A stretch of 64,000 nt of DNA from CAYWEM01 sp964457225 (GCA_964457225.1 CAYWEM010000007.1:97385-161384); one strand, 5' to 3'; counted from the stretch's first letter, positions 44,539 through 53,796 are shown. Translations and numbers: made by a program. The notes: generated from the letters alone by a model not told the origin.

Positions 44539-45864
44539 GTGATAGACAGGTACATGAATGAGGAAATAGCCCGGATCTGGAGCGAGGAAAACAAGTATCG
44601 CCGCTGGCTGGACGTTGAGCTGGCCATCACCGAAACCTGGGCCGCCCGCGGCCGGGTGCCTCAGGACAGCCTGGACCGCATCAGGCGGAAGGCGGCCTTT
44701 GACGTCAACCGTATTCACGAACTTGAAAAAAAGGTCAAGCACGACGTCATCGCTTTTCTCACTTCCCTGGAGGAATCCCTGGGTGAAGATTCGGCTTACC
44801 TGCACATGGGGGTGACTTCCTATGACATCGTAGACACGGCCCTGGCCCTGCTGCTGGCTGAATCAAGCGCCCACCTGCAGGCCGGACTGGCCCGCCTGCG
44901 CCGTGAAATCCTTAAAAAAGCCCTGGCCTACCGTGACCTGCCGGCCATCGGCCGCACCCACGGCGTCCACGCCGAGCCGGTGTCTTTCGGTTGTCGTTTC
45001 CTGCTCTGGTACGAGGAACTGGGCCGGGCCGCGACCAGGCTGGCCGCGGCCGCGGCCGAGGTCAAGGTGGGCAAGCTGTCCGGCGCGGTCGGCTCTTATT
45101 CACAGTTTCCGCCCGAGGCCGAGTCCGAAGTCCTGCGGCGGCTGGGCCTGGACCAGGCCCGGGTGACCACCCAGGTACTCCAGCGTGACCGCCACGCCGC
45201 CCTGCTGGCCGCCCTGGCCATACTGGGCAGTTCTCTGGAAAAAATCGCCCTGGAAATCCGCCACCTCCAGCGCACCGAGGTGCTGGAAGCGGAGGAACCC
45301 TTTACCGCCGGCCAGAAAGGCTCTTCAGCCATGCCGCACAAGCGTAACCCGGTACGCTGTGAAAGGATATCCGGACTGGCCCGCCTGTTGCGCGGTTACC
45401 TGCCCCCGGTGCTGGAAAACAACCTGCTCTGGCATGAACGCGATATATCCCACTCCTCGGCCGAGCGGGTCATCTTCCCGGATGCTTTTCACCTGGCCGT
45501 GTTCATGGTCGATGAACTGAGCGATATCATGGCCGGGCTCATCGTGCACGAACGGAATGTAACCCGCAACCTCAACCTGACCGGCGGCCTGCACCATTCC
45601 CAGGCCGTGCTTTCCCTGCTGTTGGGCCGGGGCCTGCCGCGCCAGACCGCGTACGAGCTGGTCCAGGCCTGTGCCATGGCTTCATGGTCCGGGCGGGGTT
45701 CTTTCCTGGATTTGCTGAAAAAAGATGAGAAAATCGGGGCTCTCCTGCCGGCCGCAGAAATCGAGCAGGTGTTCGCCGCCGCCGGGCCGCCGCCGGCCAC
45801 GGCTGAAATCTACCGACGTTTCGCCGCCGATTTCGCCGCTTTACAAGACCAGGATCAGTCTTGA
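44539..45864 (+). CDS. purB: Adenylosuccinate lyase
   Basis: Splits fumarate from SAICAR and adenylosuccinate in purine synthesis. The 441 residues contain the class signature GSSAMPHKRNP (about 258-268), GRTHGVHAEPVSFG (about 138-151, catalytic histidine), HMGVTSYDIVDTA and AERVIFPDA. Length and helical architecture are those of the PurB branch of the fumarase/aspartase superfamily. GTG 44539 follows an AGGAGG site; the next gene starts at the TTGA overlap with its stop. Confidence 0.96.
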   Translation: MIDRYMNEEIARIWSEENKYRRWLDVELAITETWAARGRVPQDSLDRIRRKAAFDVNRIHELEKKVKHDVIAFLTSLEESLGEDSAYLHMGVTSYDIVDTALALLLAESSAHLQAGLARLRREILKKALAYRDLPAIGRTHGVHAEPVSFGCRFLLWYEELGRAATRLAAAAAEVKVGKLSGAVGSYSQFPPEAESEVLRRLGLDQARVTTQVLQRDRHAALLAALAILGSSLEKIALEIRHLQRTEVLEAEEPFTAGQKGSSAMPHKRNPVRCERISGLARLLRGYLPPVLENNLLWHERDISHSSAERVIFPDAFHLAVFMVDELSDIMAGLIVHERNVTRNLNLTGGLHHSQAVLSLLLGRGLPRQTAYELVQACAMASWSGRGSFLDLLKKDEKIGALLPAAEIEQVFAAAGPPPATAEIYRRFAADFAALQDQDQS

Positions 45865-46685
45865 GCCTTCAGCCCGACAAGAGTGACAGCCTGGGGCAAA
45901 TCAAGGCCCTGCTGGCCGGGGAAACAGCGGCTGATGATTTCAGGTTCAGGATGGAACTGGAAGCCATGCTGCGCCGCGGCGGGCGCGAGGCCGAGGACCT
46001 GTTTCACCATTACATGGCCGCCGGTGTTCTGCCGGAAAGGATCAGGCTCAACCTGATCCGCATCAGCGGTTACTGGCAGAAGCCGCGCTTCCTCTCGGCC
46101 CTGAAGAAGGTGATCGAACTGGAAGTCTCGGCCCAGTTGAAGCGCGAGGCCGTACTCTCGGTGGCGAAATACCGTGAGCGTCGCGCCCTGGACATTCTCG
46201 ACCAGGTGCTGGAAAAAACCGATGACCTCGAGCTGGCCGGCCTGCTGCGCCGCCAGATCGGGCTGATGCGCCGTCACAGTCCATTGCTGGCTCTCATGCC
46301 CGGATTCCTGGCCGGCTCCAGGGACCGGGATCGTTGCCGGGTCACGGTCAAGGTGCTGGGGAAAATACTGCCGGCCGCTGATTCCCGTGCTTTCATCCCC
46401 CATCTGGCCGATCCGGATACTGAGATTTCCGGCGGAGCCTTTGAAATACTCTGCCGCCGCGGAGACGAATCCGCCTGGGTGTTTCTGCTGGAAAACCTGC
46501 GCGCCGAATGGCGCCGGGTCGGAGCGGCCGCGAATCCCGAAAACTTCAATTTAAATAAACGAGCCGGCCTGCTGCTGTTCTACTGCCTCCGTTTCCCCGA
46601 TGAATCGGCGGCCCGGCTGGCCGAGCTTTCCTTTCTCCCGGAGGCCTGGCTCCGGGAGGAGCAGGCTCCTCCCGGAAGCAGGTAA
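45861..46685 (+). CDS. HEAT-like helical repeat protein of unknown function
   Basis: A 274-residue protein made of helix pairs resembling HEAT repeats, e.g. LKREAVLSVAKYRERRALDI, LAGLLRRQIGLMRRHSPL and PADTRxF-type turns near PHLADPDTEISGGAFEIL. I do not recognise a named family; no catalytic motif or signal is seen. The start is a TTG at 45861 overlapping the purB stop (TTGA), so it is translationally coupled to purB. Its last 17 codons fall within a set of strong hairpins (46635-46676), and the C-terminal EEQAPPGSR is probably a by-product of that structure. Confidence 0.7.
   Translation: MSLQPDKSDSLGQIKALLAGETAADDFRFRMELEAMLRRGGREAEDLFHHYMAAGVLPERIRLNLIRISGYWQKPRFLSALKKVIELEVSAQLKREAVLSVAKYRERRALDILDQVLEKTDDLELAGLLRRQIGLMRRHSPLLALMPGFLAGSRDRDRCRVTVKVLGKILPAADSRAFIPHLADPDTEISGGAFEILCRRGDESAWVFLLENLRAEWRRVGAAANPENFNLNKRAGLLLFYCLRFPDESAARLAELSFLPEAWLREEQAPPGSR
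46635..46676 (+). promoter_or_regulatory. Mutually exclusive hairpins at the end of the repeat-protein gene
   Basis: CTCCCGGAG (46635-46643) can pair with CTCCGGGAG (46650-46658), while TCCGGGAGGAGC (46651-46662) pairs perfectly with GCTCCTCCCGGA (46665-46676). The middle arm can use only one partner at a time. No T-run follows, so it is not a standard terminator. Confidence 0.6.
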
Positions 46686-46689
46686 AGCG

Positions 46690-47181
46690 CTATTTTCCGC
46701 CAAGCCGAATGACTACGCCGAGCATGCTCTGCACCCCGGTCCAGTCACCGATGATACCGATATTCACCCGCAGGCTGGCGCCTATGTTGTCAGTGAAGTA
46801 GTAGCGGCCGGCCACGAAGGGATAGAGGTAGAGGCCGGTGGTGCCGGAAAAACCGCCGCCGGCGTTGTAGATGGCCATGCCCAGGCCGGCGCCGCCGAAG
46901 AGATCCAGCTTGTCAACGCCCAGGCTGGTGAAATGATAACCGGCTTCAACCGCGGGCAGAAAGACGCTGGCCCCGCTCCAGAACCACATCATCAGGGTGC
47001 CGCCGACGCCGATGTTGTCGGTGACGCCGTACTCGAAACTGGCGCCGAAGGGCACGGCCCAGGAGTTGATACCCAGCTGGGGGGTGACGTACTTGCCGCC
47101 CTTTTCAAATTCCACGGCTTGCAAAGACAGTCCGGCCAGCAGGCTCAGGCAGATCAGTGTGCAAATAAATCTGGTTTTCAT
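46690..47181 (-). CDS. Small outer-membrane beta-barrel protein
   Basis: A 163-residue predicted 8-stranded barrel: signal peptide (about 1-21, LICLSLLAGLSLQA-VEF), then amphipathic strands separated by glycine turns (FGASFEYGVTDNIGVGGTLM, LDLFGGAGLGMAIYNAGGG, YYFTDNIGASLRVNIGII) and a terminal strand MLGVVIRLGGK. It resembles OmpA/OmpW-like barrels but lacks a peptidoglycan-binding domain. GGAGG precedes ATG 47181. It converges on the HEAT-like gene with 4 bases between stops. Confidence 0.8.
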   Translation of the reverse strand: MKTRFICTLICLSLLAGLSLQAVEFEKGGKYVTPQLGINSWAVPFGASFEYGVTDNIGVGGTLMMWFWSGASVFLPAVEAGYHFTSLGVDKLDLFGGAGLGMAIYNAGGGFSGTTGLYLYPFVAGRYYFTDNIGASLRVNIGIIGDWTGVQSMLGVVIRLGGK

Positions 47182-47573
47182 GTTTTACCTCCGGCGGCCA
47201 TTCTGCCACAAAGACAATTCTTGCGCAAGGCCGATGTTCATCTTGATTTACTGAATGCATTTGATTTTATTCTGAGAGAGTTAATGAGTGGATAGAGAAT
47301 TATCAAGGAAGTTAATTATTGGATTTAATTAATTCTTTTTTTATCTGAGTGGCTTTTTTAATTCCTTTGCCGGGGTAGCTTTTCGGAAATCCGAACCTTA
47401 ATTCCCATTTCCGAATTATTTCCAATGCCGCGAAATCAGGGTAGGCCGGAAAAGGCAAGTGGGCAAGTATTCTCGCGGTTTTTTGCCGGTCACCGGTAAA
47501 CCTGGCATTAAAATTGCTTAAATAAATGTGGTGTGAAGTTAATTTAAACACGCAACTAAGCATAGGAGGTTAA
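47182..47573. other. A/T-rich intergenic region upstream of the TonB receptor
   Basis: 392 bases, much richer in A/T than the flanks. It must hold the leader of the barrel gene (minus) and of the TonB receptor (plus, AGGAGG at about 47563). On the minus strand TTGCGC...CAGAAT (17-base spacing, upstream of 47181) may be the barrel promoter. An 83-residue minus-strand frame at 47312-47563 has no ribosome site or known motif. I see no confident receptor promoter. Confidence 0.5.
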
Positions 47574-50360
47574 ATGCTTAAAAAACTACTCTTAACGACC
47601 ATGGTCGTGCTGCTGCTGGCCCCGTTCGCCTGGGCCCAGATGCAGCAGACCGGCTCCCTCAGCGGGACGGTTAAAGACGCCGAAGGCGTCCCCATCCCCG
47701 GTTTCGAAGTTGTGATCAAGTCACCGGCCCTGATCCTGCCGCAGTTGACTGCCGTCACCAATGAAAACGGAGTTTACCGTTTTCCCACCCTGGCTCCCGG
47801 TTTCTATGAAGTGACCTTCCAGCTCGAAGGCTTCAAGACCATCGTGCGCCGTGAAATCCGCGTCCTGGTCGGCCAGACCGCCTTCGTGGACGTCACCGTC
47901 GAACTCGGCGCCATCGAGGAACAGATCGTGGTTTCCGGCCAGGCTCCGACCATCGACCGCCAGAAGACCACCCGCACCGCCAACCTCGACCGCACCTTCC
48001 TGTCGTCGATTCCGGCCACCCGCAACCTGGGCACCTACTTCAACATGACCCCGGGCGTCACCGGTGACACGGCTCACGGCTCCTCGGTGCGCGACAACGC
48101 CTACAACCTGGACGGCGTCAACCTGGCCGACGCCACTGTCGGCACCCCCGGCGTCTTCTTCGGCATGGACATCATGGAAGAGATTTCGGTGCAGACCGGC
48201 GGCCTGAGCGCTGAGCACGGTTCAGTGCGCGGCGCCGTGGTCAACGTCATCACCAAGTCCGGCGGCAACCGCTTCAGCGGCTCGGCCTCCATGTACTACC
48301 GCGGCGAGAAGTTCCAGTCCGACAACACCAAGGGCACCCCGCTCGAAGGCCGCACCAGCGGTTTCAAGTACGAGATGGAGCCTGGTGTCACCCTGGGCGG
48401 CCCGGTCATCAAGGACAAACTCTGGTTCTTCATGAACCTCAGCTTCAACAAGAGTGAATCCTTCGTTGCCGGCTATCCCTACGATCAGGCCACCGACGTT
48501 CCGCCCGACGATTTCCGGCCCTTCCCCTACATCAAGTTCACCCTCCAACCCGACAAGGACAACAAGTTCGTCCTCTCCTACAACCTCTCCGACATCCGCC
48601 GCAATCACCGCGGCGCCTCCATGTACCAGACGGTCGACACCACCTGGAAACAGCTCACTCCGACCCATGTCTTCAACTTCCACTACACCCGGCTCTTCGG
48701 CGCCGATTTCTTCATGAACTTCAAGATCGGCATGGCCCTCTCCAAGTTCGACCTGCTGGCCAAGAACGACCAGGCGGCCTTTTACAATTACAACACCGGT
48801 CAGTACTGGGGCTCCTACGGCTACGACGACATGAATCTCCGTGACCGCTACCAGTTCAACACCGACGGTACCTTCTTCATCGACGGTTTCGGCGGCTCAC
48901 ACGAGATGAAGATCGGCGCCGAGGTGCAGTACGGCAAAACCGGCCGGGCCATGAACTTCCGGAATGTCGGCCCCCATGACTGGTATTACGTCATGTACTA
49001 CATGGGCGCTCCCTACCAGGCCACCCATTACAGGAACCTCGACAAGCGCGAGAACATGCTCAACTTCGGCGCTTTCTGGCAGGATACCTGGTCGGTCGGC
49101 TCCCGTCTGACCCTGAACCTGGGCATCCGCTTCGATCACCAGGTCGGCATCATCCCCAAGCAGAACGAGAGCGCGGTTGACGCCGTGCTGATCCCGGGTT
49201 ACCCCTACATCTACAACACCGCCGTGCCCGAGGCTCTCACCGCCCTGAAGTGGACCACCCTCTCCCCGCGCGCCGGCTTCGTCTTCGACCTGACCAACGA
49301 TTCCAAGACCCTGCTCAAGGGTTCCTACTCGCGCTATACCATGGCCAACATCACCCAGTGGTTCAGCGGCGCCAATCCCAACGGTTTTGTCGCCTACGGC
49401 GGCCGGGTTGACGCTAACCTGAACATGACCGTCCTGCAGAGCATCGGCCTGCCCAACCCGACCACCATGGGCTATCCCGGCTACGACCTGAAGGCCCCCT
49501 ACATCGATGAAGTGACCATCGGTATCGAGCGCGAATTCGCCACCGACTGGTCGGTCGGCGCCCGCTACATCCGCAAGTGGGACCGCAACCTGCAGGAACA
49601 GGCCGACGCCTCACAGCTCGACCTTGAAAAGCTCCTGAGCGGCGGCGGTTACGACTGGTACAACTGGACCCCGGTGAATGTCACCGATCCCTACAACGGA
49701 CAGTCGATCACCTTCTGGAACCGCAAAACCCTGAAAGTCGCTGATAACTACGCCATCAACCCGCCCGACGCCATCCGCGACTACCAGGGCTTTGAATTCA
49801 CCCTGAACAAGCGCTTCAGCAACCGCTGGTCCATGAACGCTTCCTACGTCTATGCCAAGTCCACCGGTCTGATCGGCACCGACTTCAACGCTTCCTGGGG
49901 CGGCACCGCTCTTTACACCAATCCCAACGCCCACACCAATCTCACCGGCTCCCTCAGCCTGGAACGGCCCCACCAGATCAAACTGCAGGGCCTCTGGCAG
50001 GGTCCGCTGGGTATCAACCTGAGCGCCTACTACCGCTTCCTCTCCGGCCTGCCCTATGCTCGCAGCATCCGCAGTCTTGATGTCGGCTTGACCCTCGCAC
50101 AGGGTACCGCCACCATCCTGGCCGAGGAATCAGGTTCGCGCCGCATGCCCGATCTAAGCATCCTCGACCTGCGCGTGGAAAAGGTATTCCGCATCGGCAA
50201 GACCAGCTTCGGCGTCTTCGCCGACATCTTCAATGCGCTGAACGCCAACAAGGCTACCGCCGTGGTCACCACTTCCGGCCACCCGACCCTGGTTTTCGAG
50301 CAGATGACTGGAATCCAGGATCCGCGCATGTTCCGCGCCGGCTTCAAGTTCGAGTTCTAA
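47574..50360 (+). CDS. TonB-dependent outer-membrane receptor with carboxypeptidase-regulatory domain
   Basis: A 928-residue outer-membrane receptor that imports ligands using TonB energy. Signal peptide (about 1-22); an Ig-like carboxypeptidase-regulatory domain (about 27-110: GSLSGTVKDAEGVPIPGFEV, GVYRFPTLAPGFYEV); a plug domain (about 115-240, NLDGVNLAD, GSVRGAVVNVITKSGGNRF); then about 22 barrel strands ending RAGFKFEF with the terminal Phe. This Oar-like/SusC-related architecture is typical for oligosaccharide or peptide uptake. Codon use is strongly biased (TTC, AAC, CTG), implying very high expression. AGGAGG precedes the ATG and a strong terminator follows. GH92 lies convergently next to it. 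Confidence 0.93.
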   Translation: MLKKLLLTTMVVLLLAPFAWAQMQQTGSLSGTVKDAEGVPIPGFEVVIKSPALILPQLTAVTNENGVYRFPTLAPGFYEVTFQLEGFKTIVRREIRVLVGQTAFVDVTVELGAIEEQIVVSGQAPTIDRQKTTRTANLDRTFLSSIPATRNLGTYFNMTPGVTGDTAHGSSVRDNAYNLDGVNLADATVGTPGVFFGMDIMEEISVQTGGLSAEHGSVRGAVVNVITKSGGNRFSGSASMYYRGEKFQSDNTKGTPLEGRTSGFKYEMEPGVTLGGPVIKDKLWFFMNLSFNKSESFVAGYPYDQATDVPPDDFRPFPYIKFTLQPDKDNKFVLSYNLSDIRRNHRGASMYQTVDTTWKQLTPTHVFNFHYTRLFGADFFMNFKIGMALSKFDLLAKNDQAAFYNYNTGQYWGSYGYDDMNLRDRYQFNTDGTFFIDGFGGSHEMKIGAEVQYGKTGRAMNFRNVGPHDWYYVMYYMGAPYQATHYRNLDKRENMLNFGAFWQDTWSVGSRLTLNLGIRFDHQVGIIPKQNESAVDAVLIPGYPYIYNTAVPEALTALKWTTLSPRAGFVFDLTNDSKTLLKGSYSRYTMANITQWFSGANPNGFVAYGGRVDANLNMTVLQSIGLPNPTTMGYPGYDLKAPYIDEVTIGIEREFATDWSVGARYIRKWDRNLQEQADASQLDLEKLLSGGGYDWYNWTPVNVTDPYNGQSITFWNRKTLKVADNYAINPPDAIRDYQGFEFTLNKRFSNRWSMNASYVYAKSTGLIGTDFNASWGGTALYTNPNAHTNLTGSLSLERPHQIKLQGLWQGPLGINLSAYYRFLSGLPYARSIRSLDVGLTLAQGTATILAEESGSRRMPDLSILDLRVEKVFRIGKTSFGVFADIFNALNANKATAVVTTSGHPTLVFEQMTGIQDPRMFRAGFKFEF

Positions 50361-50385
50361 GTTATAAGAACCAAGCCATTAAAAG

Positions 50386-50413
50386 GGGCGTCCTTCGGGA
50401 CGCCCTTTTTTTT
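50386..50413 (+). terminator. Strong terminator after the TonB receptor
   Basis: GGGCGTCC (50386-50393), loop TTCG, GGACGCCC (50398-50405), followed by eight Ts. The UUCG tetraloop makes it very stable. Confidence 0.95.
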
Positions 50414-50595
50414 TGCCCCGGCCGGTAAAGGCGCTTATGCAGGCAAGGGTACATTACTTAATTCTTCTTTCCCTTTTCGGCCAGAGTCGCCTTCCGGGTG
50501 TTTTTTTACGGATTAATTCTTTTATATACAGTAAAAAAATATCATTAATACTTGTCCGGAGCCGCAGATTATAGTGCTGGTTATTGATGGCGTTG

Positions 50596-50611
50596 CCCCC
50601 CCGGGGGGGGG
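50596..50611. repeat. C7-G9 homopolymer palindrome downstream of GH92
   Basis: Seven Cs (50596-50602) directly followed by nine Gs (50603-50611), 5 bases beyond the GH92 stop. It may be a hairpin seed, a slippage-prone tract or an assembly error. Confidence 0.6.
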
Positions 50612-50615
50612 ACGA

Positions 50616-52940
50616 TTATTTTGCCGGTTTGCCAGCCATCCTGAATACCAGTGTGCCGCCGGCCGTGATCTGCTCGTGGTTCAGGAAAGGGCCCGGCAGG
50701 GGGCGGCCGTTGAGCAGGATGCGGCTGACGTAGACGTTTTCCTCGGCCTGGTTCTCGGTCTCTATGCGGAAAACCCGGCCGTTTTCCAGCCGGATTTCAG
50801 CGCTTATCACCAGCGGACTGCCGATAACGTACTGCCCGTCGCCCGGGGCCAGCGGGTAAAAGCCCAGGGCGCTGAACAGGTACCAGGCGCTCATCTGGCC
50901 GAAATCGTCGTTGCCGGGCAGGCCGTCCGGGCTGGGCCGGTACATCCGGCGGCAGATCATCCTGACCGTTTCCTGGGTTTTCCAGGGACGGTCGCTCCAC
51001 AGGTAGAGATAGGAGACGTGGTGCGAGGGTTCGTTGCCGTGTACGTAATTGCCGATGATGCCTTCAGTGCTGATGTCCTCGGTGGCCGCGAAGTATTCTT
51101 CAGGCAATTCCATGCTGAACAGCCGGTCGAGATATTGCCCGAACTTCTTCCTGCCTCCTTTCAACCGCACCAGGTCCTGCGGGGCATGTGGAACGTAGAG
51201 GCCGTAATTCCAGGCATTACCCTCGATGAAACCCTGGCCGTGGGTGTCCAGGGGATCGAAGCCGGGCAGGAATGAACCGTCGCTCAGGCGCGGCCGCATG
51301 AAGCCGCTTTGCCGGTCGAAGACATTGCCGAAGTTGGCGGCCCGGGCGCTGAACTCTTCGTAAATGTCCCGGCGGCCCAGGGCCAGGGCCAGGCGGGCGA
51401 TGCACCAGTCGTTGTAGGCGAATTCCAGGGTCTTGGAGGCTGAATTGGAACTGAGATCTTCTGGAACGTAACCATGGGCCGCATACCAGGGCAGGGCGTC
51501 GTAGTGTGGGTTACGGGCCGTGTTCAGGCAGGCTTCCAGGGCCAGTTCGCCGTCAAAATCACGGATGCCTTTGATCCAGGCGTCGGCGATCACCGATACC
51601 GCGTGGTATCCGATCATGCACCAGTTTTCATTGGCGTAATGCGACCAGATCGGCAGCATGCGGTGCACGCTCTGCCGGTAATGAGCCAGCATGGATTTGA
51701 TCATGTCGCTGGTGCGGCCGGTCTGGATGATGGTGAACAGCGGGTGCAGGGCCCGGTAGGTGTCCCAGAGGGAAAATGAAGTGTAATTGGTGAAACCTTC
51801 AGCCCGGTGTGTTTCCTGGTCCAGGCCGCGGTAACGGCCGTCCACATCCATGTACACCGTGGGGCCGAGCATGGCGTGGTAGAGGGCGGTGTAAAAGCTG
51901 ACCCGATCTTCGGGAGTGAGAGTTTCCACTTTGATGCGCTCCAGCTCTCGGTTCCAGGCCTGCTGACCCTCGTTTTTAAGACGTTCGAAATCCCAGTGCG
52001 GCACCTCGGCCCGCAGGTTGGCCAGGGCGCCGGCGGCGCTGACCGGAGAGAGGCCCACCTTGATCAGAATTTGCCGGTCCTGGCGGCAGTCGAAACTGAA
52101 ATAGGCCTTGAGCTCGCGTCCGGCCGCCTCGGGGAAATTTCTCTGCTGGTCGAAGCGGCGCCAGAAACCTATATAAGGCTGTTTGCCGTCCTGGATGAAA
52201 CCGTATTCCCTGACGGGCCGGGAAAACTCGACGGCGAAATAAACCGTGCGGGTGCGGGCCCAGCCGCTGGTCAGGCGATAGCCGGTCAGCAGATGTTCGT
52301 TTTCCAGGCGCAGGAAGGTCCAGACGTTTTTCCCGGGGTAGTTGTAGATGCCGTGCACCAGGTCGATCAGGATGTGGGCCTGCTCGGTTTCCGGAAAAGT
52401 GTAGCGGTGCAGGCCGACCCGGGTGGAAGTGGTCAGCTCGGCCAGTACGCCCGGTTGATCCAGCATGACGCGGTAATAATTTGGCTCGGCAAACTCGTTT
52501 TGCTTGGCGTAAGCGGAGCGGTAGCCGCTCCCCGGGGCGTCGGCCCGGCCCGGTTCCAGCTTGAGTTCTCCAACCTGGGGGATGACCAGGAGATCGCCCA
52601 GGTCGGAATGGCCGGTGCCGGAAAAATGGGTGTGACTGAAACCGACGATGGTCGGGTCGTGATACTGGTAGCCGGCGCAGTAACGGTACACTTCCGGATT
52701 GTAACTGCCGTCTTCCCTGAACATGGAAATGCTTTCCGTGTCCGGGCTCAACTGCACGGCCCCGAAGGGCACGGTGGCCCCGGGAAAGGTATGGCCCATG
52801 CGGTCGGTTCCTATGAAGGGATCGACGAAGCGAATCAGGTTTTCCGCTTCCGCTTTGACCGCTTTTACGTCGGCCCGGCCGGGCAACAGGCCAAATAAAA
52901 GGAAAACTGCAGCAGCGCTCATGGTAAATCGATTTTTCAT
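50616..52940 (-). CDS. GH92 family alpha-1,2-mannosidase
   Basis: A 774-residue secreted exo-alpha-mannosidase releasing mannose from N-glycans or mannan. Signal peptide (about 1-24, FTMSAAAVFLLFGLLPGRA). Family hallmarks: RFVDPFIGTDRMGHTFPGA and VPFGAVQLSPDTES near the start, TGHSDLGDLLV, YVHGNEPSHHVSYLYLW (about 627-643, metal- and substrate-binding histidines) and GLPGNDDFGQMSAWYLFSALG (about 670-690, catalytic acids). The frame extends to 52976, but ATG 52940 begins the signal peptide and follows the promoter directly. It is convergent with the TonB receptor, which could import its products. Confidence 0.95.
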   Translation of the reverse strand: MKNRFTMSAAAVFLLFGLLPGRADVKAVKAEAENLIRFVDPFIGTDRMGHTFPGATVPFGAVQLSPDTESISMFREDGSYNPEVYRYCAGYQYHDPTIVGFSHTHFSGTGHSDLGDLLVIPQVGELKLEPGRADAPGSGYRSAYAKQNEFAEPNYYRVMLDQPGVLAELTTSTRVGLHRYTFPETEQAHILIDLVHGIYNYPGKNVWTFLRLENEHLLTGYRLTSGWARTRTVYFAVEFSRPVREYGFIQDGKQPYIGFWRRFDQQRNFPEAAGRELKAYFSFDCRQDRQILIKVGLSPVSAAGALANLRAEVPHWDFERLKNEGQQAWNRELERIKVETLTPEDRVSFYTALYHAMLGPTVYMDVDGRYRGLDQETHRAEGFTNYTSFSLWDTYRALHPLFTIIQTGRTSDMIKSMLAHYRQSVHRMLPIWSHYANENWCMIGYHAVSVIADAWIKGIRDFDGELALEACLNTARNPHYDALPWYAAHGYVPEDLSSNSASKTLEFAYNDWCIARLALALGRRDIYEEFSARAANFGNVFDRQSGFMRPRLSDGSFLPGFDPLDTHGQGFIEGNAWNYGLYVPHAPQDLVRLKGGRKKFGQYLDRLFSMELPEEYFAATEDISTEGIIGNYVHGNEPSHHVSYLYLWSDRPWKTQETVRMICRRMYRPSPDGLPGNDDFGQMSAWYLFSALGFYPLAPGDGQYVIGSPLVISAEIRLENGRVFRIETENQAEENVYVSRILLNGRPLPGPFLNHEQITAGGTLVFRMAGKPAK

Positions 52941-52946
52941 GCCTGG

Positions 52947-52976
52947 ATGGTATGTCAGGGCAATCGTAAATGTCAA
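52947..52976 (-). promoter_or_regulatory. Promoter of GH92 (leaderless geometry)
   Basis: Minus strand: -35 TTGACA (52976-52971), 18-base spacer, -10 TACCAT (52952-52947). ATG 52940 begins 6 bases after the -10, so transcription would start at the A of the ATG. Confidence 0.55.
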
Positions 52977-52990
52977 ACCGGGCGGCGGGG

Positions 52991-53019
52991 TTTACAGGCC
53001 GGGCCGGGCATGCGATAAT
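52991..53019 (+). promoter_or_regulatory. Promoter of pyrK-pyrD (leaderless geometry)
   Basis: -35 TTTACA (52991-52996), 17-base spacer, -10 GATAAT (53014-53019). ATG 53026 begins 6 bases later. It is back to back with the GH92 promoter. Confidence 0.6.
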
Positions 53020-53025
53020 TCAGCC

Positions 53026-53796
53026 ATGATAGACCTGCGGGCAACAGTCAAGGAAATGCTTCCCCAGGGAGGCGACTGCTGGCTGGCCAGGATAGCCTGC
53101 CCGCCGATCGCTTCGGTTTTTCAACCCGGTCAGTTCGTCATGGTCAAGGCCTGGCCCGGCAACGACCCCCTGCTCAGAAGGCCGCTCGGCATTCTCAAGG
53201 CGGAAGCGGGAGATATCTTTCTCTACTTCCAGGTCATCGGCCGGGGTACGGCTCTGCTGGCAGCCATGGAGCCCGGCCGGGAAATCCAGTTGCTCGGCCC
53301 CCTGGGCCGGCCTTTCCCCAGGCCGGAACCGGGTCCGACCCTGCTGATCGCCGGCGGCCGCGGCATCGTGCCGCTGCTGGGCGCGGCCCGGGCCTGGGCC
53401 GAGTTCATGCCTCTTCATTTTCTCTACGGAGCCCGGCGTGGAGTGGATTTACACCTGGCTGACGAACTGGAAAGCCTGCCCCTGGCCGGTTTGCATCTCT
53501 ACAGCGAGGACGGCGGCCGCGGCCGGTCCGGCCTGGTCAGTTGCGGCCTGGAGGAATTACTGGCCGAACATACTCCGCAGAATACTTTTTCCTGCGGTCC
53601 GGAAGCAATGCTCAACGCCCTGGCCGGCCTGCTGAAACAACAGCCCGGCCGCCATTACTTTTCCCTGGAAGCCCTGATGGGCTGCGGTTTCGGCGCCTGC
53701 TACGGCTGTGCCGTGGCCCGGCCGGGTGGTTATTACGCCCGGGTCTGCGTGGACGGACCGGTCTTCTCCCTGGAGGAACTGCAATGGCCGATCTGA
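53026..53796 (+). CDS. pyrK: Dihydroorotate dehydrogenase electron-transfer subunit
   Basis: A 256-residue flavo-iron-sulfur protein that passes electrons from dihydroorotate dehydrogenase to NAD+. FAD domain (about 1-95: FQPGQFVMVKAW, LLRRPLGIL), NAD domain (about 100-215: LLIAGGRGIVPLL, FSCGPEAML) and the C-terminal 2Fe-2S site GCGFGACYGCAV with the fourth cysteine in YARVCVDGPVF. The frame extends upstream into the divergent gene region, but ATG 53026 is set by the promoter. It overlaps pyrD by 13 bases. Confidence 0.94.
   Translation: MIDLRATVKEMLPQGGDCWLARIACPPIASVFQPGQFVMVKAWPGNDPLLRRPLGILKAEAGDIFLYFQVIGRGTALLAAMEPGREIQLLGPLGRPFPRPEPGPTLLIAGGRGIVPLLGAARAWAEFMPLHFLYGARRGVDLHLADELESLPLAGLHLYSEDGGRGRSGLVSCGLEELLAEHTPQNTFSCGPEAMLNALAGLLKQQPGRHYFSLEALMGCGFGACYGCAVARPGGYYARVCVDGPVFSLEELQWPI

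Noticed and set aside
47312..47563. 83-residue minus-strand reading frame upstream of the TonB receptor
   Set aside because: No ribosome site, no recognised motif, A/T-rich sequence, and it would cover the receptor's control region; treated as chance.
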